64,000 nt of DNA from assembly GCA_900104855.1 (NCBI GenBank), contig FNSS01000001.1, forward strand, positions 310,001 through 374,000, written 5' to 3'. Numbering within the stretch: position 1 is the stretch's first letter; every line of letters begins with the position of its first letter. This document shows, piece by piece, positions 17,879 to 26,522 of the stretch. The translations under genes were made by a program, and so were the position numbers. This DNA comes from Rhizobiales bacterium GAS188. Its GTDB lineage: Bacteria > Pseudomonadota > Alphaproteobacteria > Rhizobiales > Beijerinckiaceae. The notes below the pieces were generated by a model. It worked only from the letters and a program-made list of their open reading frames with translations. It did no database searches and was not told the origin of the DNA.

Positions 17879-19453
17879 ATGCGGCTTGAACCTGTCGACG
17901 TCGCGATCATCGGTGCGGGCTTCGGCGGCGCGGCCTTCGCCTGGAGGCTATCGCAGCAGCGGCCGGACCTGCGCATCCTGTGCCTCGAGCGCGGGTCATG
18001 GCTCGACCGCAATTCATTGCCGGCCTTGCATTCGGACTGGCAGCGGGCCGTGCTGCATGAATGGGCGACCTCTCCCAATCTGCGCCTGAAGGCCGGCCGG
18101 CCCGCGGCCTCGGCGGATTACCCGATCGACGACGCCGACAGCGCCTTCAAGCCGCTGATGTGGAACGGCGTCGGCGGCTCGACCATCAGCTGGGCGGCGC
18201 ATTTCCCGCGCCTGCACCCTTCGGATTTCCGCACCCATAGCCTCGACTGTGTCGGCGATGACTGGCCCTTCAGCTATGCGGAGCTCGAGCCCTATTACGA
18301 TCTCAACGACGCCGAATGCGGCGTCTCGGGGCTCGCGGGCGATCCGGCCTATCCGCCAAAGCCGCAACGCGCCATGCCGCCAGTGGCGCTGGGGCGCTTA
18401 GGAATGGCAGCGGCGCGCGGCTTCGATGCGCTCGGCTGGCATTGGTGGCCGGTGGACGCCGCCATTAATTCGCGAGCCCATGCCGGACGCGAGGCCTGCA
18501 ACCATTGCGGGCCCTGCCTGATCGGCTGCGCCAACGGGGCCAAGTCGTCGGTCGACCTGACCTATTGGCCGAAGGCGATCGCCAATGGCGTCGAGCTGCG
18601 CACAAACTGCGTCGCCCAGCAGGTGGTCATCGAAGGCGGGCGTGCCTCGGGCGTCCTCTACCGCGACATCACGGGACGCGAGCTGATCCAGCCGGCCGGC
18701 AAGGTCGTGGTGGCGGGAAACGGCATCGGCACGGCGCGCCTCCTGCTCAGCTCGGGCGTCGACAGCCCGGCGCTCGGGCGCAACCTGATGTTCCATGGCG
18801 CCGCCTATGCGCGCGGCATCTTCCGCGAAGAGCTCGACGGGCCGGTCGGGCCGGTCGGCTGCGCCCTCTACAGCCATCAATTCTACGAGACCGATGACGG
18901 GCGCGGCTTCAAGCGTGGCGTGCATCTGCAGGTCACACGCGAGAACGCGCCCCTGCTGCAGGCTGCACGGCTCGACAGGCCCTGGGGCGAGGAGGCGCAG
19001 CGGCAGCTGCGCGAGGAATTCCGCCATTCGATGGCGGTGCTGGTGTGCAATGAGGATCTGCCGGAATGGCACAACCGGGTGAGCCTCAGCGATCACCGGG
19101 AAGCCGACGGTCTGCGAGGGGTGAAGCTCGATTACCGCGTCTCGGAACATACACGCCGCGCCCTCGATTTCGGGCTCGACCGGGCCGAGGAGATGTTGCG
19201 TGCCGCCGGCGCCCACCGGATCGTGCGGCTGCCGCTCGCCCCGCTCACCGGCTGGCATCTCCTCGGCACTGCGCGGATGGGGCGAGATCCTGGCCGCTCG
19301 GTCACCGATGGCAGCGGCCGCGTCCACGGGGTCGATGATCTTCTCGTGGCCGATGGCAGCCTGTTTCCGACGGTCGGCGCGGTCAATCCAGGATCGACGA
19401 TCGGCGCGCTCGCCCTCAAGATCGCCGACGATCTGGCCAAGAGTCTCAGGTGA
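17879..19453 (+). CDS. GMC-type flavoprotein dehydrogenase with ferredoxin-like Cys cluster (524 aa)
   Basis: FAD-binding GAGFGGAAFAWRL lies at the N-terminus, and C-terminal GWHLLGTARMG supplies the catalytic His and VGAVNPGSTIGAL the following Asn, as in gluconate/glucose dehydrogenase large subunits. At residues 207-217 it has ACNHCGPCLIGC, a C-x2-C-x2-C-x3-C pattern expected to bind an Fe-S cluster for electron transfer out of FAD. ATG starts at 17861 and 17864 are possible; I chose 17879 because AAAGGT lies seven bases before. The downstream gene encodes the matching subunit 3. No cytochrome c subunit gene is adjacent, so the electron acceptor is unclear. Sugar, polyol or hydroxy acid oxidation is likely. 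Confidence 0.88.
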   Translation: MRLEPVDVAIIGAGFGGAAFAWRLSQQRPDLRILCLERGSWLDRNSLPALHSDWQRAVLHEWATSPNLRLKAGRPAASADYPIDDADSAFKPLMWNGVGGSTISWAAHFPRLHPSDFRTHSLDCVGDDWPFSYAELEPYYDLNDAECGVSGLAGDPAYPPKPQRAMPPVALGRLGMAAARGFDALGWHWWPVDAAINSRAHAGREACNHCGPCLIGCANGAKSSVDLTYWPKAIANGVELRTNCVAQQVVIEGGRASGVLYRDITGRELIQPAGKVVVAGNGIGTARLLLSSGVDSPALGRNLMFHGAAYARGIFREELDGPVGPVGCALYSHQFYETDDGRGFKRGVHLQVTRENAPLLQAARLDRPWGEEAQRQLREEFRHSMAVLVCNEDLPEWHNRVSLSDHREADGLRGVKLDYRVSEHTRRALDFGLDRAEEMLRAAGAHRIVRLPLAPLTGWHLLGTARMGRDPGRSVTDGSGRVHGVDDLLVADGSLFPTVGAVNPGSTIGALALKIADDLAKSLR

Positions 19454-19914
19454 GCGAGCTTCACATGAACGAACCTCAGATGAGCGAAACTTTCCTTTCC
19501 GCCGTCATGGACACCATCCTGCCGGGCGAGCCCGAGCTGGCGGGCGGTGCCGCTCCCCTGCCCTGCGCCACCCAGGCGGGCCTGGCACTGAGCCGCGACG
19601 ATCCACGACATGACCTGGTGCTGCGGCTGATCGCCCGGCAGGCCGGTGGCGAGGCGCGCTTCGTCGCGACCTCACCGGCTGAACGTAGCGCCGTCTTGCG
19701 GGCCGTGGAGCAGGGGAGTTTTGAAGCCTTCCGCTCCCTGGTCGCCGCCCTGTTGCAGGATTATTACGAGGCGCCCGAAATCCTGAGGGTTCTGGGCTGG
19801 CGCAGCGGCGGCGCCCAGCCGCAAGGTCACCTCGTGCCCGAGGCCGATGCGGAAACGCTGCGTCGCCTCGAGAAAGTGAGGGCCCGCGGACCTTTCTGGC
19901 GCGAAGCGGGTTGA
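19450..19914 (+). CDS. Gluconate 2-dehydrogenase subunit 3-like small subunit (154 aa)
   Basis: A small protein with an early helical block ETFLSAVMDTILPGEPELAGG and later ALLQDYYEAPEILRVLGWRSGGAQPQGH, matching the subunit 3 family of membrane gluconate/sugar dehydrogenases. Those small subunits often carry a Tat signal; here only a short N-terminus with no clear signal is visible, so it is probably cytoplasmic or exported as a passenger. The GTG start overlaps the stop of the large subunit, so the two are translationally coupled. Its own activity is not known; it stabilises the catalytic subunit in studied systems. Confidence 0.8.
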   Translation: MSELHMNEPQMSETFLSAVMDTILPGEPELAGGAAPLPCATQAGLALSRDDPRHDLVLRLIARQAGGEARFVATSPAERSAVLRAVEQGSFEAFRSLVAALLQDYYEAPEILRVLGWRSGGAQPQGHLVPEADAETLRRLEKVRARGPFWREAG

Positions 19915-19930
19915 GGAGGCGAGTGGCCGC

Positions 19931-22021
19931 TCACCTGCGGCGCAATCGCTCGCGCGCCGCGAGCGGAGTTTCGGCCCGCGCATAGGCTTCGAGGCCAGCC
20001 GGCCGGTCGACCGGATGCAGATCGGCGAGCGTCGCACCGGGCGGCGGCTGCAGCGAAGGCGGGAAGAGAGCGAGCTTCTGGTTCGCGCCCAGCTTCTCGT
20101 CTCGCCCCACGCTGAGATCGCGCTCATTGGTGCCGGCGCGCGGCTTGCCGGCGACGCCTTCGACCACCTCGAGATCGAACCACCAGCGCTTGATGAGATT
20201 GCGCTTGCCGTTCTGCAGCACGTCGTCCATGGCGATGATCGAAGGCCGCGCGCCCGGCACATTGATCGACAGGTCGACGAGGCGGCGCGCCTCGACCGTG
20301 TCCTCGCGATTCCACGGGCACATCTTCATGCAGCGCCCGCAGGCCGAGCCCTTCATCTGGACCACGCGGTATCTGGTGCATTTCTCCACGTCCGCCTTCC
20401 AGATCTCGTAGCCGTTGAACATCACCTTGTCGTTGAAGGTGATGGCATTGCAGGGGCATTCGCGCGCGCATTTCTTGCACTGGGCGCAGAAATCCTGGAG
20501 GCCGAAATCGATCGGCAGGTCGACCTCCATCGGCAGATCGGTGGTGAAGACGATCGATTTCGAGCGCGGCCCGATGAAGGGGTTGAGCAGCGTGTCGCCG
20601 ATGCGCGACACCTCGGCGAGGCCTGCCATCAGGATCGCCGGGTTGTGGATCACCTCGGAATGGGCGTTGGAATGCGAGCGCGACGAATAGCCCATGCGGC
20701 GGCAATGGGCCGCCATGATGCCGGCGATCTCGGCGCCGCGCAGATAGGCGCGCATCGATTGCGAGGCCGAGATCCAGTCATCGCCCGAGGCGCCTTCCAT
20801 GGTCTCGTAGCCCTGGTCGATCAGCATCACCACCGCATAGTCGTGATAGGGCTCGATCGGTTTTCCTTCGACGTCGTCATGGGAATAATACATCGACGGC
20901 TCGGCCCTGCAGATGCCGACGAAATCGGCGCCGAGATAATGGCCGAGCGCCTTGATCGCCTTGGCGTTGCGGCCGGGATCGCCCCTCTCGCCGCCGAAGC
21001 CGGTCGGCGTCAGCTTCTCGCGCCCGCCCTGCATCGGCACCATCTGCTGAATGAGCGGCTGCATGCCGAGCGCCAGGGGATGCTTCATCGGGAAGCGCTT
21101 CTTCTCGGCCTTCGGCCTCTCGCCGAGATCGCCGGCCTCGGCGCGCTTGAAGAAATCGCCGCGCTTCGGCACGCGCTTGATCTCCTGGCGGATGACCAAG
21201 GTGGTCGGCTCGTCAACCCGCTTGATGGTCTCCATGGGATAGCGGCCGAGATGCAGGGGCCGCGCTTCCTCCTCGGCATCTTCCCAACCCGGCCGCGTGC
21301 CGTCCTCGCCCATATAGACGGCAGGCAGGTCGCAGCCGAGATCGCCATCCGGCGCCAGCGGCAGATCCGGCGCGATCGCGTAATCGGTGGTGACCACCGC
21401 GAGGCTGAAGCCGCGCTTGAGGAAGGGTGCGACGAGCCCGCCCTCCTCGACGCGCGCCACACCGGCCCGCTGCGCCAGGCGGGCCAAGTCGAGGCACGTC
21501 GCATCAGCGAAATGGCCCTGCGCCTCGAAGCCGAGCCAGCGCACATAGCCACCCAGAATGGCGGCGATCTCGGCGCCACGCATATCGCTGCGTGCCCTGT
21601 TGGTGCCGCAGATCCACAGATCGCCCGGCTCGCCCGGCTGCGGCTGGCGCGCGAAGGCGACCGCAATGACGAGCGCGTAGCCATGCCCGGGATGATCCGC
21701 CGCCAGCCAATCGCCAGACTCGATGCGGCAACAGCCCGCGATGGTCGCGTCGAGGAAATAGGCCGAGGCCTTGAGATTATCGCTGCGCGTCTGCGGATCC
21801 TCCGGCACCGGGGCGCGGCCTGGCGCCGCCTTGCCGTCGAGCAGGCGGCCGAACAGCTCGGTATATTCGCTGACGCTGTCGAGGATCGATCCGTCGCCAG
21901 GTGGCTGCGCGTCTCGCGGCAGGGCTCCGGCGAGCTGCGGGGCCGTCGCGTCGCGCCGCAGCCGCTCCAGCGCCAGGCTGCCGAGATGATGCGGGCGATG
22001 GCGATTGGAATAAAGCCGCAT
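19931..22021 (-). CDS. rdhA: Cobalamin-dependent reductive dehalogenase, aerobic NpRdhA-like type (696 aa)
   Basis: C-terminal catalytic half: corrinoid-fold region (GADFVGICRAEPSMYYS onward), the tyrosine at 426 (QSMRAYLRGAEI), lysine 488 (GPRSK) and arginine 552 (CTRYR). These residues coincide in number with the catalytic Tyr426, Lys488 and substrate-binding Arg552 that I recall for Nitratireductor NpRdhA. Two [4Fe-4S] sites follow: C512-x2-C515-x2-C518-x3-C522 and C548-x12-C561-x2-C564-x3-C568-P. Residues 1-330 form the N-terminal pseudo-repeat domain typical of this branch. No Tat signal and no membrane anchor gene, so it is a cytoplasmic catabolic enzyme, not a respiratory one. It should remove halide from an ortho-halophenol-type aromatic acid; substrate identity is inferred. 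No reductase domain or ferredoxin gene is adjacent. Confidence 0.9.
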   Translation of the reverse strand: MRLYSNRHRPHHLGSLALERLRRDATAPQLAGALPRDAQPPGDGSILDSVSEYTELFGRLLDGKAAPGRAPVPEDPQTRSDNLKASAYFLDATIAGCCRIESGDWLAADHPGHGYALVIAVAFARQPQPGEPGDLWICGTNRARSDMRGAEIAAILGGYVRWLGFEAQGHFADATCLDLARLAQRAGVARVEEGGLVAPFLKRGFSLAVVTTDYAIAPDLPLAPDGDLGCDLPAVYMGEDGTRPGWEDAEEEARPLHLGRYPMETIKRVDEPTTLVIRQEIKRVPKRGDFFKRAEAGDLGERPKAEKKRFPMKHPLALGMQPLIQQMVPMQGGREKLTPTGFGGERGDPGRNAKAIKALGHYLGADFVGICRAEPSMYYSHDDVEGKPIEPYHDYAVVMLIDQGYETMEGASGDDWISASQSMRAYLRGAEIAGIMAAHCRRMGYSSRSHSNAHSEVIHNPAILMAGLAEVSRIGDTLLNPFIGPRSKSIVFTTDLPMEVDLPIDFGLQDFCAQCKKCARECPCNAITFNDKVMFNGYEIWKADVEKCTRYRVVQMKGSACGRCMKMCPWNREDTVEARRLVDLSINVPGARPSIIAMDDVLQNGKRNLIKRWWFDLEVVEGVAGKPRAGTNERDLSVGRDEKLGANQKLALFPPSLQPPPGATLADLHPVDRPAGLEAYARAETPLAARERLRRR

Positions 22022-22107
22022 CGTGTCCTCCTGCCGGCTCGGGCGCCGGCGCAGATGTCTTCAGCATCGTTGCCGGGAGGTTAAGCCACCGCCCCGAATG
22101 TTTCCTT

Positions 22108-22121
22108 CCTCATCGGTGAGG
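22108..22121. promoter_or_regulatory. Palindromic operator candidate between rdhA and transporter gene
   Basis: CCTCATCGGTGAGG, an inverted repeat (CCTCA/TGAGG), lies 87 bp upstream of rdhA and 59 bp upstream of the transporter ATG. With its flanks it matches the site at 30797-30810 in 20 of 22 positions. A shared regulator, perhaps the LuxR-type protein encoded at 23508-24326, is inferred. Confidence 0.7.
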
Positions 22122-22179
22122 ATTGAGAAGCGGCTTTGCCAGTCGTCACCATGCTCCGATAACAAAAAGGGAGGATGGC

Positions 22180-23511
22180 ATGACGATCATCGCAGACACC
22201 GTCTCGCAGAACGCTCAGCCATCCGGGCTCGGCGAGAGGCCATCCCAGAACCCTGCCGCCTCCAAATCCCTCAACTGGCGGGTCATCATCCTGGCGAGCC
22301 TCGGCGGGGCGCTCGAATTCTACGACTTCATCGTCTACGGCATCTTCGCCCAATATATCGCCACCGCCTTCTTCCCCTCCGACGACCCGCTGATCTCGCT
22401 GATCAACGCCTTCACGGTGTTCGCCATCGGCTATCTGTCGCGCCCCCTCGGCGGCTTGCTGCTGAGCCATATCGGCGACCGCTCGGGACGGCGACGCTCC
22501 TTCCTGGCGTCGCTGCTGGTCATGACGCTCGCGACCTTCGCCATGGCCGCCATTCCGGGCTACGCCACGCTCGGCATCACCGCCTCGATCGTGTTCGTGG
22601 CGCTGCGCTTCATCCAGGGCGCCTGCGTCGGCGGCGAACTGCCGGGGGCCATCACCTATGTGGTCGAGACGGCGCCGCGGCGTGCCGGGCTCGCCTGCGG
22701 CGTCGTGTTCTTCTGCGTCAATACCGGCGTTTTCCTCGCGACCTCCGTCTCATCGACGCTGCATGCCTATCTGTCGCCGAGCGACATGCAGGCCTATGGC
22801 TGGCGCATCGCCTTCGCGATCGGCGGCGTGCTCGGCCTCGTCAGCTACCTCATGCGTTCGGCGCTCGAGGAATCGCCCGCCTTCCAGCGCATGCGCGCCA
22901 ATGTGGTGCGGGTGCCGGTGCTCGATCTCGTGAAGCGCTTCCCGGGCCCGGTCCTGGTCGGCATCAGCGTCGCGGGACTGGTGCAGGCCTTCAACGGCCT
23001 CCTGATCGTCGCCATGGCGCCCTATCTGACGCGCCAGCTCGGCTATGACCCGCGCCAGGTGGCCGTCGCCGTCAACATCGCCATGGGCGTGCTGTCGCTC
23101 GGCATCATCTGCGTCGGCTTCGCCAGCGATTTCATCGCGCGCCGCTATTTCCACCGCATCGGCGCCATCCTGCTGATCGCGCTCAGCTATCCGGCCTATC
23201 AGGCGCTCGCCGGCAAGAGCGTCGATCTCTATCTGCTGTTCGCGATCATCGGCCTCGTCGGCGCCTTCGCCAACGGCACCTTCGGCGTGCTGCTCGCCGA
23301 TCTCTTCCCGACCGAGCTGCGCTTCAGCGGGGTCGCCCTCTCCTACAATGTGGCGGCCGCGGTGTTCGGCGGCTTTGCGCCGCTCATCATCGGCTGGCTG
23401 CTCGCCATGACGGGCGACAAGGCCTCGCCCGGCTATTTCATGGTCGGCGTCGCGGCCATCGCGTTCCTGGGCGGGCTGTTCCTCAAGCGCTACGCCACGC
23501 GCTCGCCCTAG
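22180..23511 (+). CDS. MFS transporter, metabolite:H+ symporter (MHS) family (443 aa)
   Basis: Twelve membrane segments. GGALEFYDFIVYGIFA in the first helix, the loop RPLGGLLLSHIGDRSGRRRS between helices 2 and 3, and FIQGACVGGELPGAITYVVE in helix 4 are signatures of the MHS branch that imports aromatic and organic acids with protons. The ATG follows AAAGGGAGGATGGC, a strong ribosome site. It diverges from rdhA and shares an operator candidate, so it probably brings the halogenated aromatic acid into the cell. The stop codon overlaps the convergent regulator end. Confidence 0.88.
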   Translation: MTIIADTVSQNAQPSGLGERPSQNPAASKSLNWRVIILASLGGALEFYDFIVYGIFAQYIATAFFPSDDPLISLINAFTVFAIGYLSRPLGGLLLSHIGDRSGRRRSFLASLLVMTLATFAMAAIPGYATLGITASIVFVALRFIQGACVGGELPGAITYVVETAPRRAGLACGVVFFCVNTGVFLATSVSSTLHAYLSPSDMQAYGWRIAFAIGGVLGLVSYLMRSALEESPAFQRMRANVVRVPVLDLVKRFPGPVLVGISVAGLVQAFNGLLIVAMAPYLTRQLGYDPRQVAVAVNIAMGVLSLGIICVGFASDFIARRYFHRIGAILLIALSYPAYQALAGKSVDLYLLFAIIGLVGAFANGTFGVLLADLFPTELRFSGVALSYNVAAAVFGGFAPLIIGWLLAMTGDKASPGYFMVGVAAIAFLGGLFLKRYATRSP

Positions 23512-24326
23512 GTGCTGTAGCAGAGCGCAATCAATTCGCGCTGGTTGGCGACGCCGAGATGCTCATAGGCGCGCTTGCGATGGGTGATGACGCTGGTCGG
23601 TGCGATGCCGAGCCATTCGCCCATCTCGGCCGCCGTCATCCCGGCGAGCACGCCGGCGGTGACTTGCGCTTCGCGGCGCGAGAGATGCGGAAAGCGTTCC
23701 TTGACGCGGATCAGCAGCGCCTCGACATCGCGTTCGGAGGCATTCGGCAATTCGATATGGCGAAGCGTCGCTGCGCGCGCATAGGGCATGAAATCGACGA
23801 GCGCGGCACGATCTTCCTGAGAGAATTCTCCCGTCGAGGTGGCGCGATAGAAGCTGATGGTCAAGGGCTGGCCGCGCCCCGTCGCTGTCAGCAGCGACAG
23901 GCGATCGAGGATCTGGGCGCGGTCATAGCACATGATGCGATAGGAGGCGCTGGCGATGTCGCCGCGGCGCATATAGGTCGTCATCGTGCCGGGCTCGCGC
24001 GGGGTGTTGAACAGGATCTCGACATTCGGATCGTCGCGATAATGGCGGCTGGTGTAGTGCTCGGCCGCACGGTTGGCGAGGAGTGGCGAGTTGAGGCTGT
24101 CCGTGCCGATGAAGACCGGGCGGTCCTGGGTTGGGAAGACGAAGATCGACACATAATCGGCGCGCGCCACGAGCTTCGCCGCCGCGAGCATGCGCGTCAC
24201 GAAGTCAGGCCGCCCGACCGCATCGACGAGGCCGCAAATGGCCTCGGTGCTCACGCGGCTCGCGCTGCCCAACGCCGCTTCCGCCATGTTCGGCGCGCCG
24301 GCTCGCTGTTCTGCCGAGGCTTGCAT
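23508..24326 (-). CDS. LuxR-family transcriptional regulator (272 aa)
   Basis: Residues about 210-270 (LSRREAQVTAGVLAGMTAAEM, then LGIAPTSVITHRKRAYEHLGV) form a GerE/LuxR C-terminal helix-turn-helix. The N-terminal 200 residues are an unknown sensor domain with no phospho-acceptor receiver and no clear autoinducer motifs. Located between rdhA and the catabolic operon and convergent with the transporter, it is the only regulator inside this block. It is the best candidate for recognising the palindrome found before rdhA and before the VOC/isomerase promoter. Activator role is inferred from the family. Confidence 0.8.
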   Translation of the reverse strand: MQASAEQRAGAPNMAEAALGSASRVSTEAICGLVDAVGRPDFVTRMLAAAKLVARADYVSIFVFPTQDRPVFIGTDSLNSPLLANRAAEHYTSRHYRDDPNVEILFNTPREPGTMTTYMRRGDIASASYRIMCYDRAQILDRLSLLTATGRGQPLTISFYRATSTGEFSQEDRAALVDFMPYARAATLRHIELPNASERDVEALLIRVKERFPHLSRREAQVTAGVLAGMTAAEMGEWLGIAPTSVITHRKRAYEHLGVANQRELIALCYST

Positions 24327-24408
24327 CCGCTCCTCCCGTCACCGGCTTGCCCGGCTGTTATCGCGTTCGACTATAGGGGCCGTGGGGCGGAAGATAAACC
24401 GCCGCTCT

Positions 24409-24547
24409 TCCTTCTCCCGCTCTTGCGGGAGAAGGTGCCCGAACGAAGTGAGGGCGGATGAGGGGCGCCGGTGAAGCGCACAACGGTCCCTCACCCGCCT
24501 CGACTGCGTCTCGGCACCCTCTCCCGCCTCAAGGGGCGGGAGAGGGT
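24409..24547. repeat. Dispersed inverted-repeat element, family A copy 2
   Basis: Same two-hairpin design as the copy at 7996-8134 (CTTCTCCCGC..GCGGGAGAAG and CTCTCCCGCC..GGCGGGAGAG), located between the regulator and the fumarylacetoacetase-family gene. It occupies most of the gap, so it may serve as a transcript end for the operon that finishes here. Confidence 0.85.
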
Positions 24548-24562
24548 TGAACGCAGCCCCCG

Positions 24563-25543
24563 TCAGATCGCAGTGACGACCTGCTCGATGCGGCCGAAGA
24601 TGCTGGCGCCGGCGCGATCGCGCATCTCGATCGAGACGCGCTCGCCGGCCTTGAGGAAGGGCGTGCGCGGCTCGCCGGCCTCGATCATCTCGAGCGCACG
24701 CTGCTCGGCGATGCAGGCCGAGCCGACGCTGCGATCGACATTGGAGACGGTCCCTGCACCCAGGATCGTGCCGGCGACGAGCGGCCGCGTGCGGGCCGCA
24801 TGCTCGATCAGGCGGCGGAAGCCGAACACCATGTCCTTGCCGGCATTGGGATGGCCGAACTCCTTATCACCGCGATGCACGATGAGCGGCAGATGGATGC
24901 GGTCCCCGTCCCAGGCATCGCCGAGCTGATCGGGCGTCACCGCGACCGGTGAGAAGGCCGTCTGCGGCTTCGACTGGAAGAAGCCAAAACCCTTGGCGAG
25001 CTCGGGCGGCACGAGATTGCGCAAGGTAACGTCGTTGACCAACAGGATGAGCTTGATGTGGCGCCCGGCCTCGGCTTCGGTCGTGCCGATCGGCACATCA
25101 CCGGTGATCACCGCGACCTCGCCCTCGAAATCGCAGCCCCAGGCCGGATCGCGCAGGCCGATCGGGTCGGTCGGCGCGAGATTGCTGTCGCCGGCCCCTT
25201 GATAGAAGAGCGGATCGGTCCAGAAGGTCTCGGGCATCGAGGCGCCGCGGGCTTTGCGCACCAGCTCCACATGGGTCACATAGGCGCTGGCATCGATCCA
25301 TTGATAGGCACGCGGCAAGGGGGCGAGCGCTGCTTCCGCCGTGAAGGCGATTGCGCCTGCGGCCTCGCCCTTATCGAGCGCCGCGGCCACACGTTTAAGC
25401 TCGGGCTCGACGCTCTGCCAGGCATCGAGCGCCGCCTGCAGCGTCTTGGCGATCTGCGGCACGGCGACGGCGCGGCCGAGATCGGAGCTGACGACGGCGA
25501 GGCTGCCGTCGCGCGAGCCGTCCCGCAAAGTGGCGAGTTTCAT
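24563..25543 (-). CDS. Fumarylacetoacetate hydrolase (FAH) family protein (326 aa)
   Basis: FAH fold: DPAWGCDFEGEVAVITGDV contains the E-x-E metal ligands and LLVNDVTLRN the Asp ligand; GTILGAGTVSN is the C-terminal catalytic loop region. The N-terminal 70-80 residues match the FAH accessory domain. ATG at 25543 follows AAGGAGACAGTCA. Family members hydrolyse C-C bonds of beta-dicarbonyls such as fumarylacetoacetate or fumarylpyruvate. Last gene of the catabolic minus-strand operon; together with the isomerase and fumarase genes it points to a maleyl- to fumaryl-type ring-cleavage route. Exact substrate unknown. Confidence 0.87.
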   Translation of the reverse strand: MKLATLRDGSRDGSLAVVSSDLGRAVAVPQIAKTLQAALDAWQSVEPELKRVAAALDKGEAAGAIAFTAEAALAPLPRAYQWIDASAYVTHVELVRKARGASMPETFWTDPLFYQGAGDSNLAPTDPIGLRDPAWGCDFEGEVAVITGDVPIGTTEAEAGRHIKLILLVNDVTLRNLVPPELAKGFGFFQSKPQTAFSPVAVTPDQLGDAWDGDRIHLPLIVHRGDKEFGHPNAGKDMVFGFRRLIEHAARTRPLVAGTILGAGTVSNVDRSVGSACIAEQRALEMIEAGEPRTPFLKAGERVSIEMRDRAGASIFGRIEQVVTAI

Positions 25544-25571
25544 TGACTGTCTCCTTGAGAACGCCGGATGC

Positions 25572-26522
25572 TCAACTGTGGATCGCCGCCCACAGGGCCT
25601 GGTCACGCTCGGCCGTCCAGATCTGCGGATGCTCGAGGCCGCGCAGCTCGTCATAGGCGCGGCCGACGTCGAAGGCCAGAGCGTGCTTGTAGATCGGCCA
25701 ATCGCCGAAGCGTGGCGTCATGCTGCGCTCGGCGAGCGCATAGCAACCCTTGAGGCCGTCGCCGCGGGAGAGGCCATGACGCACGGCGTCGAGCAACGAG
25801 GCGATGAAATCCTTGGTCATGTCGATGGCTTCGGTGCCCGCCTGGCGCGATTGCGGGGGAGCGCCGCGTCCCGGCACCATGGCGTCGCAGCCGAGCGCCC
25901 TGAGACCTTCGAGCGTCACAAGCCAATCCTGCATATAGGCATCGCCCGTATAGACTCCGCAGCGATTCTCCACGAGATCGCCGGCAAACACCACATTGGC
26001 GTCCGGTACGTAGCAGACCGAGTCACCTTTGGTATGGGCCCGGCCGAGATGCATGAAGCGCAGCTCCCGCTTGCCGAACCAGAAGGAGAATTCGCGCTCG
26101 AAGGTGGCGCGCGGCACGGTCAGGCCCGGGATGCGGTCGACCCCTTTGAACAGCCGCGGAAAACGCCCGATCTCGGAATCCATATCGGCCTGGCCGCGCT
26201 CGCGCACCAGGTCGAGCGTCGCGGCGGAAGAGAACACGAAGGCATCCTCGAAAGCCGAGGCGCCGAGGGCCCGCACCGCATGGTAATGCGTGAGGAAGAG
26301 ATGGCGGATCGGCTTGTCGGTGACGCTGCGGATGGCGCCGATCATCTCCTCGGCGAGCGTCGGGGTGGCGCGCGCATCGATCGCCACCACGCTGTCATCG
26401 CCGACGATGAAGCCGGTATTGGGATCCGAGACGCTGCAATACCCATAGAGATCGCGCCCGAGCTCGACGAGCTTGGGCTTCTGGTCTTCGGTGTCAGTCG
26501 CCGAGGCGAAGGCTGCGGTCAT
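25572..26522 (-). CDS. Metallo-beta-lactamase-fold protein with altered HxHxDH motif (316 aa)
   Basis: The fold is clear: GFIVGDDSVVAIDARAT, the second-strand motif LFLTHYHAVRALGAS, then GRAHTKGDSVCYVPD and VVFAGDLVEN. The expected H-x-H-x-D-H is H79-x-H81-x-V83-R84, so the Asp and last His that build the second metal site are gone, while the later His and Asp remain. It may therefore be a mononuclear enzyme or bind a different ligand. ATG overlaps the stop of the DUF2783 gene. Similar MBL/DUF2783/FAD-monooxygenase trios are common in my memory of Hyphomicrobiales genomes; the role is unproven. Confidence 0.82.
   Translation of the reverse strand: MTAAFASATDTEDQKPKLVELGRDLYGYCSVSDPNTGFIVGDDSVVAIDARATPTLAEEMIGAIRSVTDKPIRHLFLTHYHAVRALGASAFEDAFVFSSAATLDLVRERGQADMDSEIGRFPRLFKGVDRIPGLTVPRATFEREFSFWFGKRELRFMHLGRAHTKGDSVCYVPDANVVFAGDLVENRCGVYTGDAYMQDWLVTLEGLRALGCDAMVPGRGAPPQSRQAGTEAIDMTKDFIASLLDAVRHGLSRGDGLKGCYALAERSMTPRFGDWPIYKHALAFDVGRAYDELRGLEHPQIWTAERDQALWAAIHS

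Noticed and set aside
20015-22084. Long open frame of 689 codons on the plus strand opposite rdhA
   Set aside because: Its translation is Arg/Ala-rich low-complexity and mirrors the codon bias of rdhA; all family motifs are on the minus strand.
22022-22179. Cobalamin riboswitch upstream of rdhA
   Set aside because: No recognisable B12-box or long conserved leader was seen; only the palindrome stands out.
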